64,000 nt of DNA from Stenotrophomonas sp. 57 (GCF_030291075.1 NZ_CP127407.1:2974001-3038000), one strand, 5' to 3'. Numbered from the stretch's first letter, positions 26,142 to 34,769 are shown. Notes: a model not told the origin generated them from the letters alone. A program made the numbers and translations.

Positions 26142-28052
26142 ATGATGATCGACTCTGCCCGCTATCCCCGCCTCGCGCGCATCCAGACACCGGATGACCT
26201 GCGCACGTTCGACGAATCCGAAATGAGGGCGGTCGCCGACGAACTGCGCGCCTACCTCATCGAATCGGTGGGCAAGAGCGGCGGCCACTTCGCTGCCGGC
26301 CTGGGCGTGATCGAACTCACCGTGGCCCTGCACTACCTGTACCAGACCCCGCATGACCAGCTGGTCTGGGATGTCGGCCACCAGACCTACCCGCACAAGA
26401 TCCTCACCGGTCGCCGCGACGAGATCCACACCGTCAAGCAGAAGGACGGCGTGGCGCCGTTCCCGAAGCGCGAGGAAAGCGAGTACGACACCTTCGGCGT
26501 CGGCCACTCCTCCACCTCGATCTCGGCTGCGCTGGGCATGGCCATCGCACGCCAGTCCGAAGGCGACGACCGCAAGATCGTGGCGGTGATCGGTGACGGC
26601 GCGATGACCGCCGGCATGGCCTTCGAGGCGCTGATGCACGCCGGCGGCATGGACCCGGAACCGAACCTGCTGGTGATCCTCAACGACAACAACATGTCGA
26701 TCTCCGAGGCGGTCGGCGGCCTGACCAAGATGCTCGGCCGCGCCACCGGCAGCCGCACGCTCAATGCGCTGCGCGAAGGCGGCAAAAAGATCCTCGGCGA
26801 CAAGAAGAACAATCCGGCACGCTTCGTGAAGCGCTGGGAAGAGCACTGGAAGGGCATGTTCGTGCCGTCCACGATGTTCGAGGAAATGGGCTTCCACTAC
26901 ACCGGCCCGATCGACGGCCACGACATGCCGGCGCTGCTGTGCACCCTGAAGACGCTGCGCGCCTCCAAGGGCCCGAAGCTGCTGCACGTGATGACCACCA
27001 AGGGCAAGGGCTACGAGCCAGCCGAAGGCGACCAGATCGGTTACCACGCGGTGGGCCCATTCGACCCGGACAAGGGCCTGGTGGCCAAGGCCGGCGCCAA
27101 GAAGCCCACCTACACCGACGTGTTCAGCGACTGGCTGTGCGATGCCGCCGCCGCCGAGCCGCGCCTGTACGGCATCACCCCGGCGATGCGCGAAGGCTCC
27201 GGCCTGGTGCGTTTCAGCAAGGAATACCCGCAGCGCTACTTCGACGTGGCGATTGCCGAACAGCACGCGGTCACCCTCGCCGCCGGCATGGCGACCCAGG
27301 GTGGCAAGCCGGTGGTGGCGATCTATTCCACCTTCCTGCAGCGCGCGTACGACCAGCTGGTGCATGACGTGGCGATCCAGGACCTGGACGTGCTGTTTGC
27401 GATCGACCGCGCCGGCGTGGTCGGCCCGGACGGTGCGACCCACGCCGGTAACCTCGACCTGAGCTTCCTGCGCTGCGTCCCGAACATGGTGGTGATGGCG
27501 CCGTCCAATGAGGCCGAGTGCCGGCAGATGCTCAGCACCGGCCTGCAGCATCCGGGCCCGGCCGCCGTGCGCTACCCGCGCGGCAGTGGCACCGGCGTGG
27601 ACGCCGGCAGCGACCTGTCCACCCTGCCGATCGGCAAGGGCGAGCTGCGCCTGCAGGGCAGCCGCGTTGCCCTGCTCGCCTTCGGCAGTACCGTCAGTGC
27701 CGCCGAACAGGTCGGCCGCGACCTGGGCCTGAGCGTGGTCAACATGCGTTTCATCAAGCCACTGGATCGCGAACTGGTACTGGCCATCGCCGCCCAGCAC
27801 GAAGGCCTGGTGACGATCGAAGACAACGTGGTGGCCGGTGGCGCCGGTTCCGGTGTTGGTGAACTGCTCAATGCCGAAGGCGTGCTGCGCCCGATCCTGC
27901 ACCTGGGCCTGCCCGACAGCTACCAGCACCACGCCAGCCGCGAGGACCTGCTGGCCGAAGCCGGCATCGACGCCGCGGGCATCCGTGCAGCGGTGCTCAA
28001 GCGCTGGCCGCAGCTGGCCGCAGGCACCCCACCGCTGAGCGCCGCGAGCTGA
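26142..28052 (+). CDS. dxs: 1-deoxy-D-xylulose-5-phosphate synthase
   Basis: First and flux-controlling enzyme of the MEP isoprenoid pathway, condensing pyruvate with glyceraldehyde 3-phosphate using thiamine diphosphate. The 636 residues have the TPP motif [19 protein letters not shown]...NDNNMSIS (about 150-190), [17 protein letters not shown] residues ([11 protein letters not shown], about 120), the transketolase middle domain with [11 protein letters not shown] (about 365) and the C-terminal domain. The length is typical. Two adjacent ATGs (26142, 26145) could each be the start. Confidence 0.97.
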   Translation: MMIDSARYPRLARIQTPDDLRTFDESEMRAVADELRAYLIESVGKSGGHFAAGLGVIELTVALHYLYQTPHDQLVWDVGHQTYPHKILTGRRDEIHTVKQKDGVAPFPKREESEYDTFGVGHSSTSISAALGMAIARQSEGDDRKIVAVIGDGAMTAGMAFEALMHAGGMDPEPNLLVILNDNNMSISEAVGGLTKMLGRATGSRTLNALREGGKKILGDKKNNPARFVKRWEEHWKGMFVPSTMFEEMGFHYTGPIDGHDMPALLCTLKTLRASKGPKLLHVMTTKGKGYEPAEGDQIGYHAVGPFDPDKGLVAKAGAKKPTYTDVFSDWLCDAAAAEPRLYGITPAMREGSGLVRFSKEYPQRYFDVAIAEQHAVTLAAGMATQGGKPVVAIYSTFLQRAYDQLVHDVAIQDLDVLFAIDRAGVVGPDGATHAGNLDLSFLRCVPNMVVMAPSNEAECRQMLSTGLQHPGPAAVRYPRGSGTGVDAGSDLSTLPIGKGELRLQGSRVALLAFGSTVSAAEQVGRDLGLSVVNMRFIKPLDRELVLAIAAQHEGLVTIEDNVVAGGAGSGVGELLNAEGVLRPILHLGLPDSYQHHASREDLLAEAGIDAAGIRAAVLKRWPQLAAGTPPLSAAS

Positions 28053-28071
28053 GGCCGATCACTACCCCGAG

Positions 28072-28130
28072 GATCCACGCATGGCGTGGATCTACTGCGG
28101 AACAAGGGTCGATCCACGCCACGCGTGGAT
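28072..28130. repeat. Pair of SMAG-type palindromes
   Basis: GGATCCACGC-ATG-GCGTGGATCTAC (28072-28095, GTAG on the minus strand) and GTCGATCCACGCC-ACGCGTGGAT (28109-28130, plus strand, GTCG variant). They lie head to head after dxs, as in the dimeric SMAG arrangements. Confidence 0.8.
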
Positions 28131-28171
28131 AGTGGGCTCCGGAAACAGGATCCGACCGGGAGCCCCAGCCC

Positions 28172-28375
28172 TCAGCCGTAGCTGACCGCCTCCACGAAGG
28201 CACCACTGGCCTCCACGCGCACGGCAGCGCGCTGCCCGGTATCGACAAAATGCAATCGCGCCAGCGTTTCAGCGAAATCGAAGGCGCGGGCACCGTCGCG
28301 GAAATCGATCGGCTCCGGCCGGTCCGGATGCAGCACGCGCCATTGGCGCTGTTCGCATTGCAGGCGGATCAACAT
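28172..28375 (-). CDS. Small conserved-type protein, paralog 1
   Basis: 67 residues starting MLIRLQCEQRQWRVLHPD. It aligns end to end with the 68-residue product of 29229-29435: shared positions include QC..R.W.VL.P, RGA.AFD-like GARAFDFAE, TGQ and VRVEASG. The layout (Trp, then a helix, then a terminal strand) is like DUF2188-type proteins, but that is only a resemblance. Start ATG 28375 is supported by AAGGAG 8 nt upstream; a GTG three codons earlier is less likely. Function unknown. Confidence 0.75.
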   Translation of the reverse strand: MLIRLQCEQRQWRVLHPDRPEPIDFRDGARAFDFAETLARLHFVDTGQRAAVRVEASGAFVEAVSYG

Positions 28376-28544
28376 GCGGCTCACTCCTTGAGACGGCGTA
28401 TCGACGGTGGGCGGGATTCACGTGCCGGATACGGCACCAACTGTCGCAACAGATCAGGAGCACACGGTGGTGTCCCCGATCGCAGAAGATACGGCGTTCA
28501 AAATGTGAGCTGTATCAGATTTTTCTGATTTTCGAGGACTGCGC

Positions 28545-29099
28545 TCAGTTCACCTGGAACTGCGCACGGCAGCCATCGCTGACCCAGATGCCACGACGGT
28601 CCCAGCCCCACGTCTGCCCCTCGATGCAGGCACTGCGTGAATCCTGGCGAACCAGGCGCACGCCACGGCGGATGCGGGCGTCGCAGTATTCCTGGCGGTG
28701 GCCATTGGAATGGCAGGTGATCACCTCACCACCGCCCCAGCCATTGCCGTTGCCCCAGCCGCCACCATTGCCCCAGCCGCCGCCACGACGGTATTCACCC
28801 ACGAACTCGGCACGGCACCCCTGGGTTACCCAGACGCCGTAACGGGACTGGCCCCAGGTCTCACCTTCCACGCAGGGCGAACCGGACAGCTGGCGGATCA
28901 TCCGCGCCCTCCCCTCCAGGCGGCACTCGGTGCTGCGGTTCTTGATCGATTCGCAGCGTACGATGCCGCTGCCTTCACGGCCGCCATAGCGGTCATCGTC
29001 ATAGCCGTAACCGTAGCTCTGTGCCTGAGCGCCGGCGGCGGCTGCCAGCATTGGCAGCAGGGTGCAGGCCGCAGTGCGCCAGGTGAGTGCCTTGCCCAT
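28545..29099 (-). CDS. Exported DUF3011 protein
   Basis: 184 residues. A signal peptide (ending AAAAGAQAQ) is followed by two related Cys-rich modules: VRCESIKNRSTECRLEG...SPCVEGETWGQSRYGVWVTQGCRAEF and ITCHSNGHRQEYCDARIRRG...SACIEGQTWGWDRRGIWVSDGCRAQF (shown shortened). A Gly/Trp/Asn-rich linker (GGGWGNGGGWGNGNGWGGG) joins them. This matches the DUF3011 repeat; function unknown, probably periplasmic with disulfides. A paralog lies at 33814-34329. Start ATG 29099 has GGAG about 7 nt upstream. It is flanked on both sides by the paralogous small genes. Confidence 0.88.
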   Translation of the reverse strand: MGKALTWRTAACTLLPMLAAAAGAQAQSYGYGYDDDRYGGREGSGIVRCESIKNRSTECRLEGRARMIRQLSGSPCVEGETWGQSRYGVWVTQGCRAEFVGEYRRGGGWGNGGGWGNGNGWGGGEVITCHSNGHRQEYCDARIRRGVRLVRQDSRSACIEGQTWGWDRRGIWVSDGCRAQFQVN

Positions 29100-29228
29100 C
29101 GAGATCTCCAGATGAATACGATGGCGCAAGCATCCGGGATTCGTGGCGCGGCGCACAGGGGGTCATCTCACCACGGTTTTTCCCCATTCAAACAACTCAA
29201 CCGCGGCTGACTGCGCCGCTGAGAGGCT

Positions 29229-29435
29229 TCAGCTGCCGACGTGCAGCGCATCCACCGAGCTGCCCAGCGCCTCGACCCGCACCGTGCTGTGCTGGCCGGT
29301 ACGACGGTGATGCTCCAGGGCAAGTGCTGCGGCGGCATCGAACGCATCGGCGCCCCGCGCATAGCTGCTGGCCTCACCGGCGCGCGGATCCAGCACGGAC
29401 CAGTGCCGTGTATTGCATTGAACAGTGATGACCAT
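29229..29435 (-). CDS. Small conserved-type protein, paralog 2
   Basis: 68 residues, MVITVQCNTRHWSVLDPRAG..., ending TVRVEALGSSVDALHVGS. It shares more than a third of its positions with paralog 1 at 28172-28375. Start ATG 29435 has AGGAG about 7 nt upstream. No signal peptide; cytoplasmic. Function unknown. Confidence 0.75.
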   Translation of the reverse strand: MVITVQCNTRHWSVLDPRAGEASSYARGADAFDAAAALALEHHRRTGQHSTVRVEALGSSVDALHVGS

Positions 29436-29611
29436 GGAAAGCTCCTGCAGGACGGGAAGATGTACCGGCAGCGGCCCCCTCCTGCAGCCGGTACATCATC
29501 AGGCTAGCGAGCGCCTGCGCTGGGGCCTATCAGACTTGTACGAAAATGCCGCGCCGTTGGGTCGGATTGCCAGGCCCTCACAACCCTGAGCCGGTTTAAC
29601 GAATTTATTTT

Positions 29612-29627
29612 CGTGATCCTTGTCACG
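29612..29627. promoter_or_regulatory. Candidate CRP/Clp-type binding site
   Basis: CGTGA-TCCTTG-TCACG matches the TGTGA-N6-TCACA consensus of CRP and of the xanthomonad regulator Clp in 8 of 10 positions, with perfect dyad symmetry. It lies 49 bp before a 34-codon gene at 29676. TTGTCA (29620-29625) inside it could be that gene's -35 box. Confidence 0.45.
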
Positions 29628-29675
29628 GAGTCAGCGGAGCTTCACACTATCGTCACCAACAGGGGCCCCTTCCAC

Positions 29676-29780
29676 ATGCGCACCTTCTTCTCACAGCAGC
29701 GCGGTACGCTGCTGAAGTTCTATTTCGTGGCCAGCTACCTTGTGCTGATCGAGGAACTGATCCGCGCTGCCGTGCATTGA
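29676..29780 (+). CDS. 34-residue small membrane protein
   Basis: Reads MRTFFSQQRGTLLKFYFVAS followed by YLVLIEELIRAAVH and TGA. Residues about 10-31 form one hydrophobic helix with acidic residues near its end, the picture of a single-pass small membrane protein. AGGGG lies about 10 nt upstream and a candidate Clp site further up. Too short for routine gene finding. Comparison across related genomes would decide whether it is real. Confidence 0.5.
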   Translation: MRTFFSQQRGTLLKFYFVASYLVLIEELIRAAVH

Positions 29781-29839
29781 GTGCTTGATGCCGGATTGAG
29801 CACGGCGGACACTGTTGCTTTAGGCACGGAGCCCGCCCG

Positions 29840-30124
29840 ATGAAAGCGCTTTTTCTGATTCCAGCCCTGCTGGTCCTGGTCGCCTGCGCGAGCCAGGATC
29901 AGGCAGCCGCCCGCGCCGATGCCGCAGCCGCCTCGCCTGCCACGCCGGTCGTCGGCGGTGATCGCGATGCCCATGGCTGCATCGGTTCGGCCGGCTACCA
30001 GTGGTGCGAACACAGTCAACGCTGCGAACGCCCGTGGGAACTGGCGAAGGCACGGGGCCTGCCCAACACCGCCGAAGCCATCGACAACTACTGCGCGAAG
30101 CCGGTCAGCCCGGCCAGCAAGTGA
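29840..30124 (+). CDS. Small Cys-rich lipoprotein
   Basis: 94 residues with lipobox LVAC (Cys about 17) after MKALFLIPALLVLVA. An Ala-rich spacer precedes a compact motif GCIGSAGYQWCEHSQRCERP...WEL at about 47-70, with three Cys plus a fourth near the C-terminus (NYCAK). This SAGYxWC...CxRPWEL pattern recurs in many proteobacterial small exported proteins; I know no function. It is followed 12 bp later by the DUF1653 gene. Confidence 0.8.
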   Translation: MKALFLIPALLVLVACASQDQAAARADAAAASPATPVVGGDRDAHGCIGSAGYQWCEHSQRCERPWELAKARGLPNTAEAIDNYCAKPVSPASK

Positions 30125-30136
30125 TCGGCGCGCGTC

Positions 30137-30370
30137 ATGGCTGAGTTGAGCCCGCTGCCCACCCTCGCCCCCGGCCGCTACCGCCACTTCAAGGGGGGCG
30201 AGTACGAAGTGATCGACATCGTGCGCAGCAGTGAAACCCTGCAGCCGATGGTGCTCTATCGCGCCCTCTATGGCGAAGGCGGCCTCTGGGTCCGTCCGTA
30301 TCCCATGTTCGTCGAACAGGTTCCAGGCGAACACGGCCCGCAACCGCGTTTCGCCCGTATCGGCGATTGA
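30137..30370 (+). CDS. DUF1653 protein
   Basis: 77 residues with the DUF1653 pattern: GRYRHFKGGEYEVIDIVRSS (about 13-32), VLYRALYGEGGLWVRPYPMF (about 39-58). Small soluble beta protein of unknown function; whole-length match to the family. ATG 30137, probably cotranscribed with the lipoprotein gene. Confidence 0.88.
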   Translation: MAELSPLPTLAPGRYRHFKGGEYEVIDIVRSSETLQPMVLYRALYGEGGLWVRPYPMFVEQVPGEHGPQPRFARIGD

Positions 30371-30393
30371 GTCCAGGCTGCCGGCCTCGTGCC

Positions 30394-30417
30394 GGCAGCG
30401 GCAGCGGCAGCGGCAGC
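30394..30417 (+). repeat. Hexanucleotide tandem repeat (GGCAGC)x4
   Basis: Four exact GGCAGC units in the leader of the TetR gene, about 20 bp upstream of its TACAAT -10-like box (30435-30440). Repeat number could vary between strains. Confidence 0.75.
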
Positions 30418-30469
30418 GAAGCGCGAGGCCTGCGCTACAATCGTACCGTCCAGTCGGTTTCTTCCTGCC

Positions 30470-31042
30470 ATGTCCGAATCCCCCTCCCGCTCGCGCCGCA
30501 AGGCGCCCGACCGCGTGCGCCACTCGCTGCTGCAGGCCACCATCGAAGTGATCGGCCAACACGGCCTGGCCGCGTTGACCGTACAGGACGTCGCGCAGGT
30601 GGCCGGGGTCAGCAAGGGCGCGCTGTTCCATCACTTCAGCAGCAAGCAGGCCCTGGTCGACGAGGCCATCGGCGCACTGATCGGCGAGTTCGAAGCGCGG
30701 GTCCGCGCACTGCTGCTGGAGAATCCGCCCGGACACGGCAGTTTCAGCCGGGCCTACGTGCAGGCCAACTTCGAACACCTGCTGCAGCAGGAACAGGAGA
30801 ACGACATCGGCCTGACCCTGGGCAACCTGATGGAACCAGGCCTGCTTGCGCACTGGCGCAACTGGAAGCGCGCGATGCTGGCCGAATTCCCCGACGAAGC
30901 CGGCGATCCGCGGTTGTACGCCGCGCGTTGCGCCGCCGATGGCTACTGGGCCACCGCCTACGGGCGCCCGCTGGACGAAGTCGAGCGCCTCAATGCGGTG
31001 GCCATGGCCGAGCAGGCGCTGAAGCTGTGCGATCCGCAGTGA
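30470..31042 (+). CDS. TetR-family regulator of the adjacent emrE
   Basis: 190 residues with HTH at about 15-60 (LLQATIEVIGQHGLAALTVQ, VAGVSKGALFHHFSSKQAL) and a TetR_C_6-like C-terminus. It is followed 13 bp later by emrE in the same direction, so the pair is likely an autoregulated, drug-responsive operon. Upstream, ACCG-TCCAGT-CGGT (30445-30458) is a small dyad just after a TACAAT box, a candidate operator. Start ATG 30470. Confidence 0.88.
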   Translation: MSESPSRSRRKAPDRVRHSLLQATIEVIGQHGLAALTVQDVAQVAGVSKGALFHHFSSKQALVDEAIGALIGEFEARVRALLLENPPGHGSFSRAYVQANFEHLLQQEQENDIGLTLGNLMEPGLLAHWRNWKRAMLAEFPDEAGDPRLYAARCAADGYWATAYGRPLDEVERLNAVAMAEQALKLCDPQ

Positions 31043-31055
31043 ACCGGAGTCGATG

Positions 31056-31388
31056 ATGAACCCCTACGCCTATCTCGCTGCCGCCATCGTGCTGGAAGTG
31101 ATCGCCACCTCCCTGCTGAAGGCATCGGACGGCATGAGCCGGCTGGCCCCGACGCTGGGCGCCCTGGTCGGTTACGGGCTGTGCTTCTACCTGCTGTCGA
31201 TGACCATGAAGTCTGTGCCGACCGGCATCGCCTATGCGATCTGGTCCGGCGTCGGCATCGTGCTGATCTCGTTGATCGGGCTGGTGGTGTTCAAGCAGCG
31301 CCTGGATGGGCCAGCGCTGATCGGGATCGGCCTGATCTGCGCCGGCGTGCTGGTGATCAACCTGTTCTCGCGCAGCAGCGCCCACTAA
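31056..31388 (+). CDS. emrE: Small multidrug resistance efflux transporter EmrE
   Basis: 110-residue inner-membrane antiporter with four helices, working as a dimer that exchanges protons for quaternary ammonium and other cationic drugs. It follows E. coli EmrE closely: MNPYAYLAAAIVLEVIATSL with the essential Glu at about 14, then SVPTGIAYAIWSGVGIVLIS and ICAGVLVINLFSRSSAH. ATG 31056 corresponds to the E. coli start; ATG 31053 is just before it. GGAG lies 6 nt upstream. Confidence 0.95.
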   Translation: MNPYAYLAAAIVLEVIATSLLKASDGMSRLAPTLGALVGYGLCFYLLSMTMKSVPTGIAYAIWSGVGIVLISLIGLVVFKQRLDGPALIGIGLICAGVLVINLFSRSSAH

Positions 31389-31410
31389 GCACGCTGCTGC
31401 GCGATCAACG

Positions 31411-31584
31411 CTAGCTGACCTTCTTCGCTACCGTCATGCCGAGCAGGAACAGCACCACGGCAATGATGATGCCGGCCCAGAACAGGAACTTGGCGATGCC
31501 GACTGCGGCACCGGCAATGCCACCGAAGCCGAGCACGCCTGCGATGACGCCGATGATGGCGAAGATGATGGCCCACTTGATCAT
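31411..31584 (-). CDS. DUF1328 small membrane protein (YtjA-like)
   Basis: 57 residues, [20 protein letters not shown], then [20 protein letters not shown] and a second hydrophobic helix, ending TVAKKVS. This is the two-helix DUF1328/YtjA inner-membrane family, often induced by stress; function unknown. AAAGGA precedes ATG 31584 by about 6 nt. Convergent with emrE, 22 bp between stops. Confidence 0.9.
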   Translation of the reverse strand: MIKWAIIFAIIGVIAGVLGFGGIAGAAVGIAKFLFWAGIIIAVVLFLLGMTVAKKVS

Positions 31585-31678
31585 GTCGATCCTTTCCCCG
31601 CAGGGATTCCAAACTGGAGGATCAACTTAGGCTGCGGCCGATGCCGCAGTCGTGAACAGGCCGCGTGCACGGCGTGAA

Positions 31679-32320
31679 TCAGCGCGGGCGGAAACGCAGC
31701 AGCGCCACCGCGAAGGCCAGGAACACGCTTCCCACCAGGCGCTCGAACCAGCGCCGCGCGAACGGCTTGGCCAGCCAGCGACGCAGGCCGTGGCCGCCCG
31801 CCGCATACATCACGTACCAGAACAGTTCGCAGGCCGCAAAGGTCGCGACAAGCACGCTGTACTGCAGCGCCTGGCCACGCGCGGGATCGACGAACTGCGG
31901 CAGGAACGCGGCGGCAAACAGCAACAGCTTGGGATTGCTCAGGCCGACCAGCAGGCCGCCACGGAACACCGTCCAGGCCCCGAGCACCGGCGCCATCGGC
32001 AGTGCGGCATCCACCGTCACCGGTGGCGCGGGACGGCAGCTGTCGCGCCATGCCTTCAGGCCCAGCCAGGCCAGGTAGGCCACACCCAGATAGCGCAGCA
32101 CTTCGAACAGCATCGGCGAGGAATGCAGCAGCGCGCTCAGACCCGCAGCGGACGCGGCCAGCACCAGCAGCATCGCCAGCAGGCATCCCGCCATCGCCGG
32201 AACGCTGCCGCGGAAGCCCAGCCCGACGCTGCGCCCCAGGATGTGCAGCATGTTCGGCCCCGGCGTGCCGCACAGGACAAAGACCGTGGCCAGGAACCAC
32301 CACCAGGTATGCAGGGCCAT
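31679..32320 (-). CDS. LysE/RhtB-family amino-acid exporter
   Basis: 213-residue inner-membrane exporter with about six helices. Family marks are the opening LATVFVLCGTPGPNMLHILGR (in two parts, about 9-29), the AYLAWLGLKAWRD segment (about 80) and GLLVGLSNPKLLLFAAAFLPQF (split, about 120-141). Substrate probably a neutral amino acid, not certain. I chose ATG 32320 because GAGG lies 9 nt upstream; ATG 32326 is too close to it. Divergent from the racemase gene. Confidence 0.9.
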   Translation of the reverse strand: MALHTWWWFLATVFVLCGTPGPNMLHILGRSVGLGFRGSVPAMAGCLLAMLLVLAASAAGLSALLHSSPMLFEVLRYLGVAYLAWLGLKAWRDSCRPAPPVTVDAALPMAPVLGAWTVFRGGLLVGLSNPKLLLFAAAFLPQFVDPARGQALQYSVLVATFAACELFWYVMYAAGGHGLRRWLAKPFARRWFERLVGSVFLAFAVALLRFRPR

Positions 32321-32472
32321 CGACATCCACCTCGGAAGACCGCACCAGCATAGGCCGTAGGCACGCCGCGCGGCACATACAGCACGGCATGGATGTGGAG
32401 GTTGCAGATGGCACGCACCGCACGCCCGTGCCCATCTGTGCTGCAATGGCCGCCTCTTCCCTGGAGCAGCGC

Positions 32473-33165
32473 ATGAAGACTCTTGGCCTGATCGGCGGCA
32501 TGAGTTGGGAAAGTTCGGCGCAGTACTACCGGCTCATCAACGAGGAGGTGCGGCGGCGCCTCGGTGGCGCGCACTCCGCGCAGCTGCTGCTGTGGTCGGT
32601 GGATTTCGCCGGCATCAAGCAACTGCAGCACGACGGCGACTGGGACACCTTGGGCGATCACATGGTCGATGGCGCACGGCGCCTGCAGGCAGGTGGCGCC
32701 GACCTGCTGCTGATCTGCACCAACACCATGCACAAACTGACCGATCGTATCGAGACGGCCTGTGCACCGCCGCTGCTGCACATCGCCGATCCGACCGCGA
32801 CCGCGATCCTGCAGGCAGGTGCCCGCAAGGTGGGCCTGCTCGGTACCGCCTTCACCATGGAGCAAGACTTCTATCGAGGCCGCCTGCAGGAACGCTTCGG
32901 CCTGGAGGTACTGGTGCCCGATGCCGATGACCGCCGCAACGTGCACGACATCATCTACCAGGAGCTGATTGCCGGCGTAATCAGCGCGCGCGCGCGGCAG
33001 GTCTACGCCGGCGTGATCGCGCGCCTGGTCGAGCGCGGTGCTGAAGCGATCATCCTGGGCTGTACCGAGATCATGCTGCTGGTACGGCCGGAAGACAGCG
33101 CAGTACCGCTGTTCGACACGACCACCCTGCATGCGCTGGCTGCGGTGGATGCGGCACTCGGCTGA
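32473..33165 (+). CDS. Aspartate/glutamate racemase-family protein (YgeA-like)
   Basis: 230-residue PLP-independent racemase. The catalytic Cys pair is in ICTNTMHKL (about 80-88) and LGCTEIMLL (about 196-204), and the N-terminal GLIGGMSWESSAQYYRLINE matches the amino-acid racemase YgeA group. Broad-specificity amino-acid racemization is likely. Start ATG 32473. Divergent from a LysE-type exporter, so the two may share substrates (inference). Confidence 0.9.
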   Translation: MKTLGLIGGMSWESSAQYYRLINEEVRRRLGGAHSAQLLLWSVDFAGIKQLQHDGDWDTLGDHMVDGARRLQAGGADLLLICTNTMHKLTDRIETACAPPLLHIADPTATAILQAGARKVGLLGTAFTMEQDFYRGRLQERFGLEVLVPDADDRRNVHDIIYQELIAGVISARARQVYAGVIARLVERGAEAIILGCTEIMLLVRPEDSAVPLFDTTTLHALAAVDAALG

Positions 33166-33177
33166 CGCGACGCGGAA

Positions 33178-33540
33178 TCAGTCTGCGCCGCGGATTTCCA
33201 GCGCGGTGATCAGCCAGTCGACCACGGCCTGCGAATCGCACAGGAAGAACACGCCATCTCCCGTGCGTGCTTCGGTCAGCAGGCGATAGACGGTGATCGC
33301 CACCGCCGACTGGTTGGCAATGAATACTTCCGGGCTGCGCGGCCCCTCGCTGTGCCCGGCCACGGTCTGCAACGCCTTGCGCGCAGCCACCGTGGCGGCC
33401 GGGTCCGCGCTGCGGGTCAACTCCGGCCCGCGCAGCCCCCAGGCAACAAACACATGCTTGCCCTTGAACGTGGTGTCCAGGACCTGCACCTCGGCGGCGC
33501 CTGTGCCCGCCGAGCGATGAATGACGATACTGCTGATCAA
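33178..33540 (-). CDS. Hypothetical protein with TTG start
   Basis: 120 residues (ISSIVIHRSAGTGAAEVQVL at the N-terminus, ending VVDWLITALEIRGAD). It has a regular alpha/beta pattern: VLDTTFKGKHVFVAWGLR, VFIANQSAVAITVYRLLT, GVFFLCDSQAVVDWL. No signal peptide or membrane segment. The start is TTG 33540, supported by AGGGGG about 5 nt upstream; no ATG lies nearby and the frame is open far beyond. I do not recognise the family. Its stop lies 12 bp from the convergent racemase gene. Confidence 0.65.
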   Translation of the reverse strand: MISSIVIHRSAGTGAAEVQVLDTTFKGKHVFVAWGLRGPELTRSADPAATVAARKALQTVAGHSEGPRSPEVFIANQSAVAITVYRLLTEARTGDGVFFLCDSQAVVDWLITALEIRGAD

Positions 33541-33813
33541 CGCAACCCCCTGTGGTCGTCGTGGTCCGCGCATCGTCCTCCACAGGCCTGCCGCGCGCCA
33601 GTGACGGCCGCCACGGACCGCGCCGACAGGCGTGGAAGACATGTAAGGAGGTGTAACCCGATGCGATCGGATGTGCAGCGATGATACGGGATGTAAGCCT
33701 CTGCATGGACCCGCGCGCACTACTAAATCCCCACTGAGCCACGTCGGGAACGAAGCGTTCCAATGGTCCCGGGCTGGGTCATTCTTGCCGCCCGCTCCCT
33801 CAACGAGGCCTCC

Positions 33814-34329
33814 ATGACCCATCGCCTGCTGCCGCCCATTGGCGGCATCTCCTTCGCCATGCTGCTTGCTGCCACCACCGTGGCCGCCCAGGATTACGAC
33901 GCAGCGCACATCCCCGCACTTCGCTGCGAATCGCAGTTCAACAAGACCGAGCAATGCCCGATCGAGGGTCCGATGCGCCTGGCCAGGCAGTTGTCGGTCA
34001 CCCGCTGCGTGGAGAACCAGAACTGGGGCCAGAGCCGTCGCATGCTGTGGGTGACCGATGGCTGCCGTGCCGAGTTCGTCGCCGACGAGGACGGCCGCTG
34101 GCCGGGACGTGGCCGTGGTCGTGGCCGGGATCGCGACGACGAGGGCGAACGCCTGGTCTGCGAATCCTACGAAAAGAAGGACAAGGAATGCCGCATCCGC
34201 GTGCGACATGAGGTGCGCATGGTCAAGCAGAAATCGGTGACGGCCTGCATCGAGGACCGCAACTGGGGCTGGGACCGCCGCGGCGTCTGGGTCAGCGACG
34301 GCTGCAGGGCCGAGTTCCGCGTGTATTGA
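33814..34329 (+). CDS. Exported DUF3011 protein, second paralog
   Basis: 171 residues with signal peptide (MTHRLLPPIGGISFAMLLAA) and two DUF3011 modules: LRCESQFNKTEQC...RCVENQNWGQSRR...VTDGCRAEF and LVCESYEKKDKECRI...ACIEDRNWGWDRR...VSDGCRAEF, joined by a basic Gly/Arg linker (GRGRGRGRDRDDEGE). The modules match those of 28545-29099 closely, but the linker differs completely. Start ATG 33814 has GAGG about 6 nt upstream. Confidence 0.88.
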   Translation: MTHRLLPPIGGISFAMLLAATTVAAQDYDAAHIPALRCESQFNKTEQCPIEGPMRLARQLSVTRCVENQNWGQSRRMLWVTDGCRAEFVADEDGRWPGRGRGRGRDRDDEGERLVCESYEKKDKECRIRVRHEVRMVKQKSVTACIEDRNWGWDRRGVWVSDGCRAEFRVY

Positions 34330-34415
34330 ATGCCGGCCACGCGCTGGCTGCAGCGTGTGGGCGTGCGTGCGCGGCAGAGCCGATAGACTATGGCCTGCAT
34401 GGCAGGGAGTGCGAC

Positions 34416-34769
34416 ATGGAACGATGGTATCTGGCGACGCTGCTGGCGTTGATCCTGCATCAGATCGACGCTGCATTCTGGCAGGAATGGGCAATGTTCC
34501 ATGTGCCCGGTGGCATTCAGGGCTTCCTGCTGTTCAACCTGTTCGCGGTCGGCCTCGTGCTCCGGGGCTATCGCCAGACCCTGCTGGGCACATCGACGGC
34601 GCGCGGCTATGCGCTGGTTTGTGGCGCGCTCGGCATTGGCACGGCGCTGATCCATCGGGCCTTTGCCCTGCTCGGTCGCAATGAATTCCACCTGCCGCTG
34701 TCGATCGCCGTCCTGCTCGCCTGCTTTGTGTCGGGCGGCGGCCTGATACTGCAGCTGCGCCCGCGATGA
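34416..34769 (+). CDS. Small four-helix membrane protein (DUF6713-like)
   Basis: 117 residues, MERWYLATLLALILHQIDAA then FWQEWAMFHVPGGIQGFLLF. Four hydrophobic segments are separated by short loops; His and Asp in the first helix and the FHVPGGIQGF loop look conserved-type. I associate this pattern with DUF6713, tentatively. Start ATG 34416 with AGGGAG about 7 nt upstream. Its stop overlaps the ATG of the decayed acetyltransferase (ATGA), so both were once coupled. Confidence 0.72.
   Translation: MERWYLATLLALILHQIDAAFWQEWAMFHVPGGIQGFLLFNLFAVGLVLRGYRQTLLGTSTARGYALVCGALGIGTALIHRAFALLGRNEFHLPLSIAVLLACFVSGGGLILQLRPR

Noticed and set aside
28514..28529. ATCAGA-TTTT-TCTGAT considered as terminator of the DUF3011 gene
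   Set aside because: Short AT stem without a T-run on the minus strand; could be a small operator but nothing supports it.
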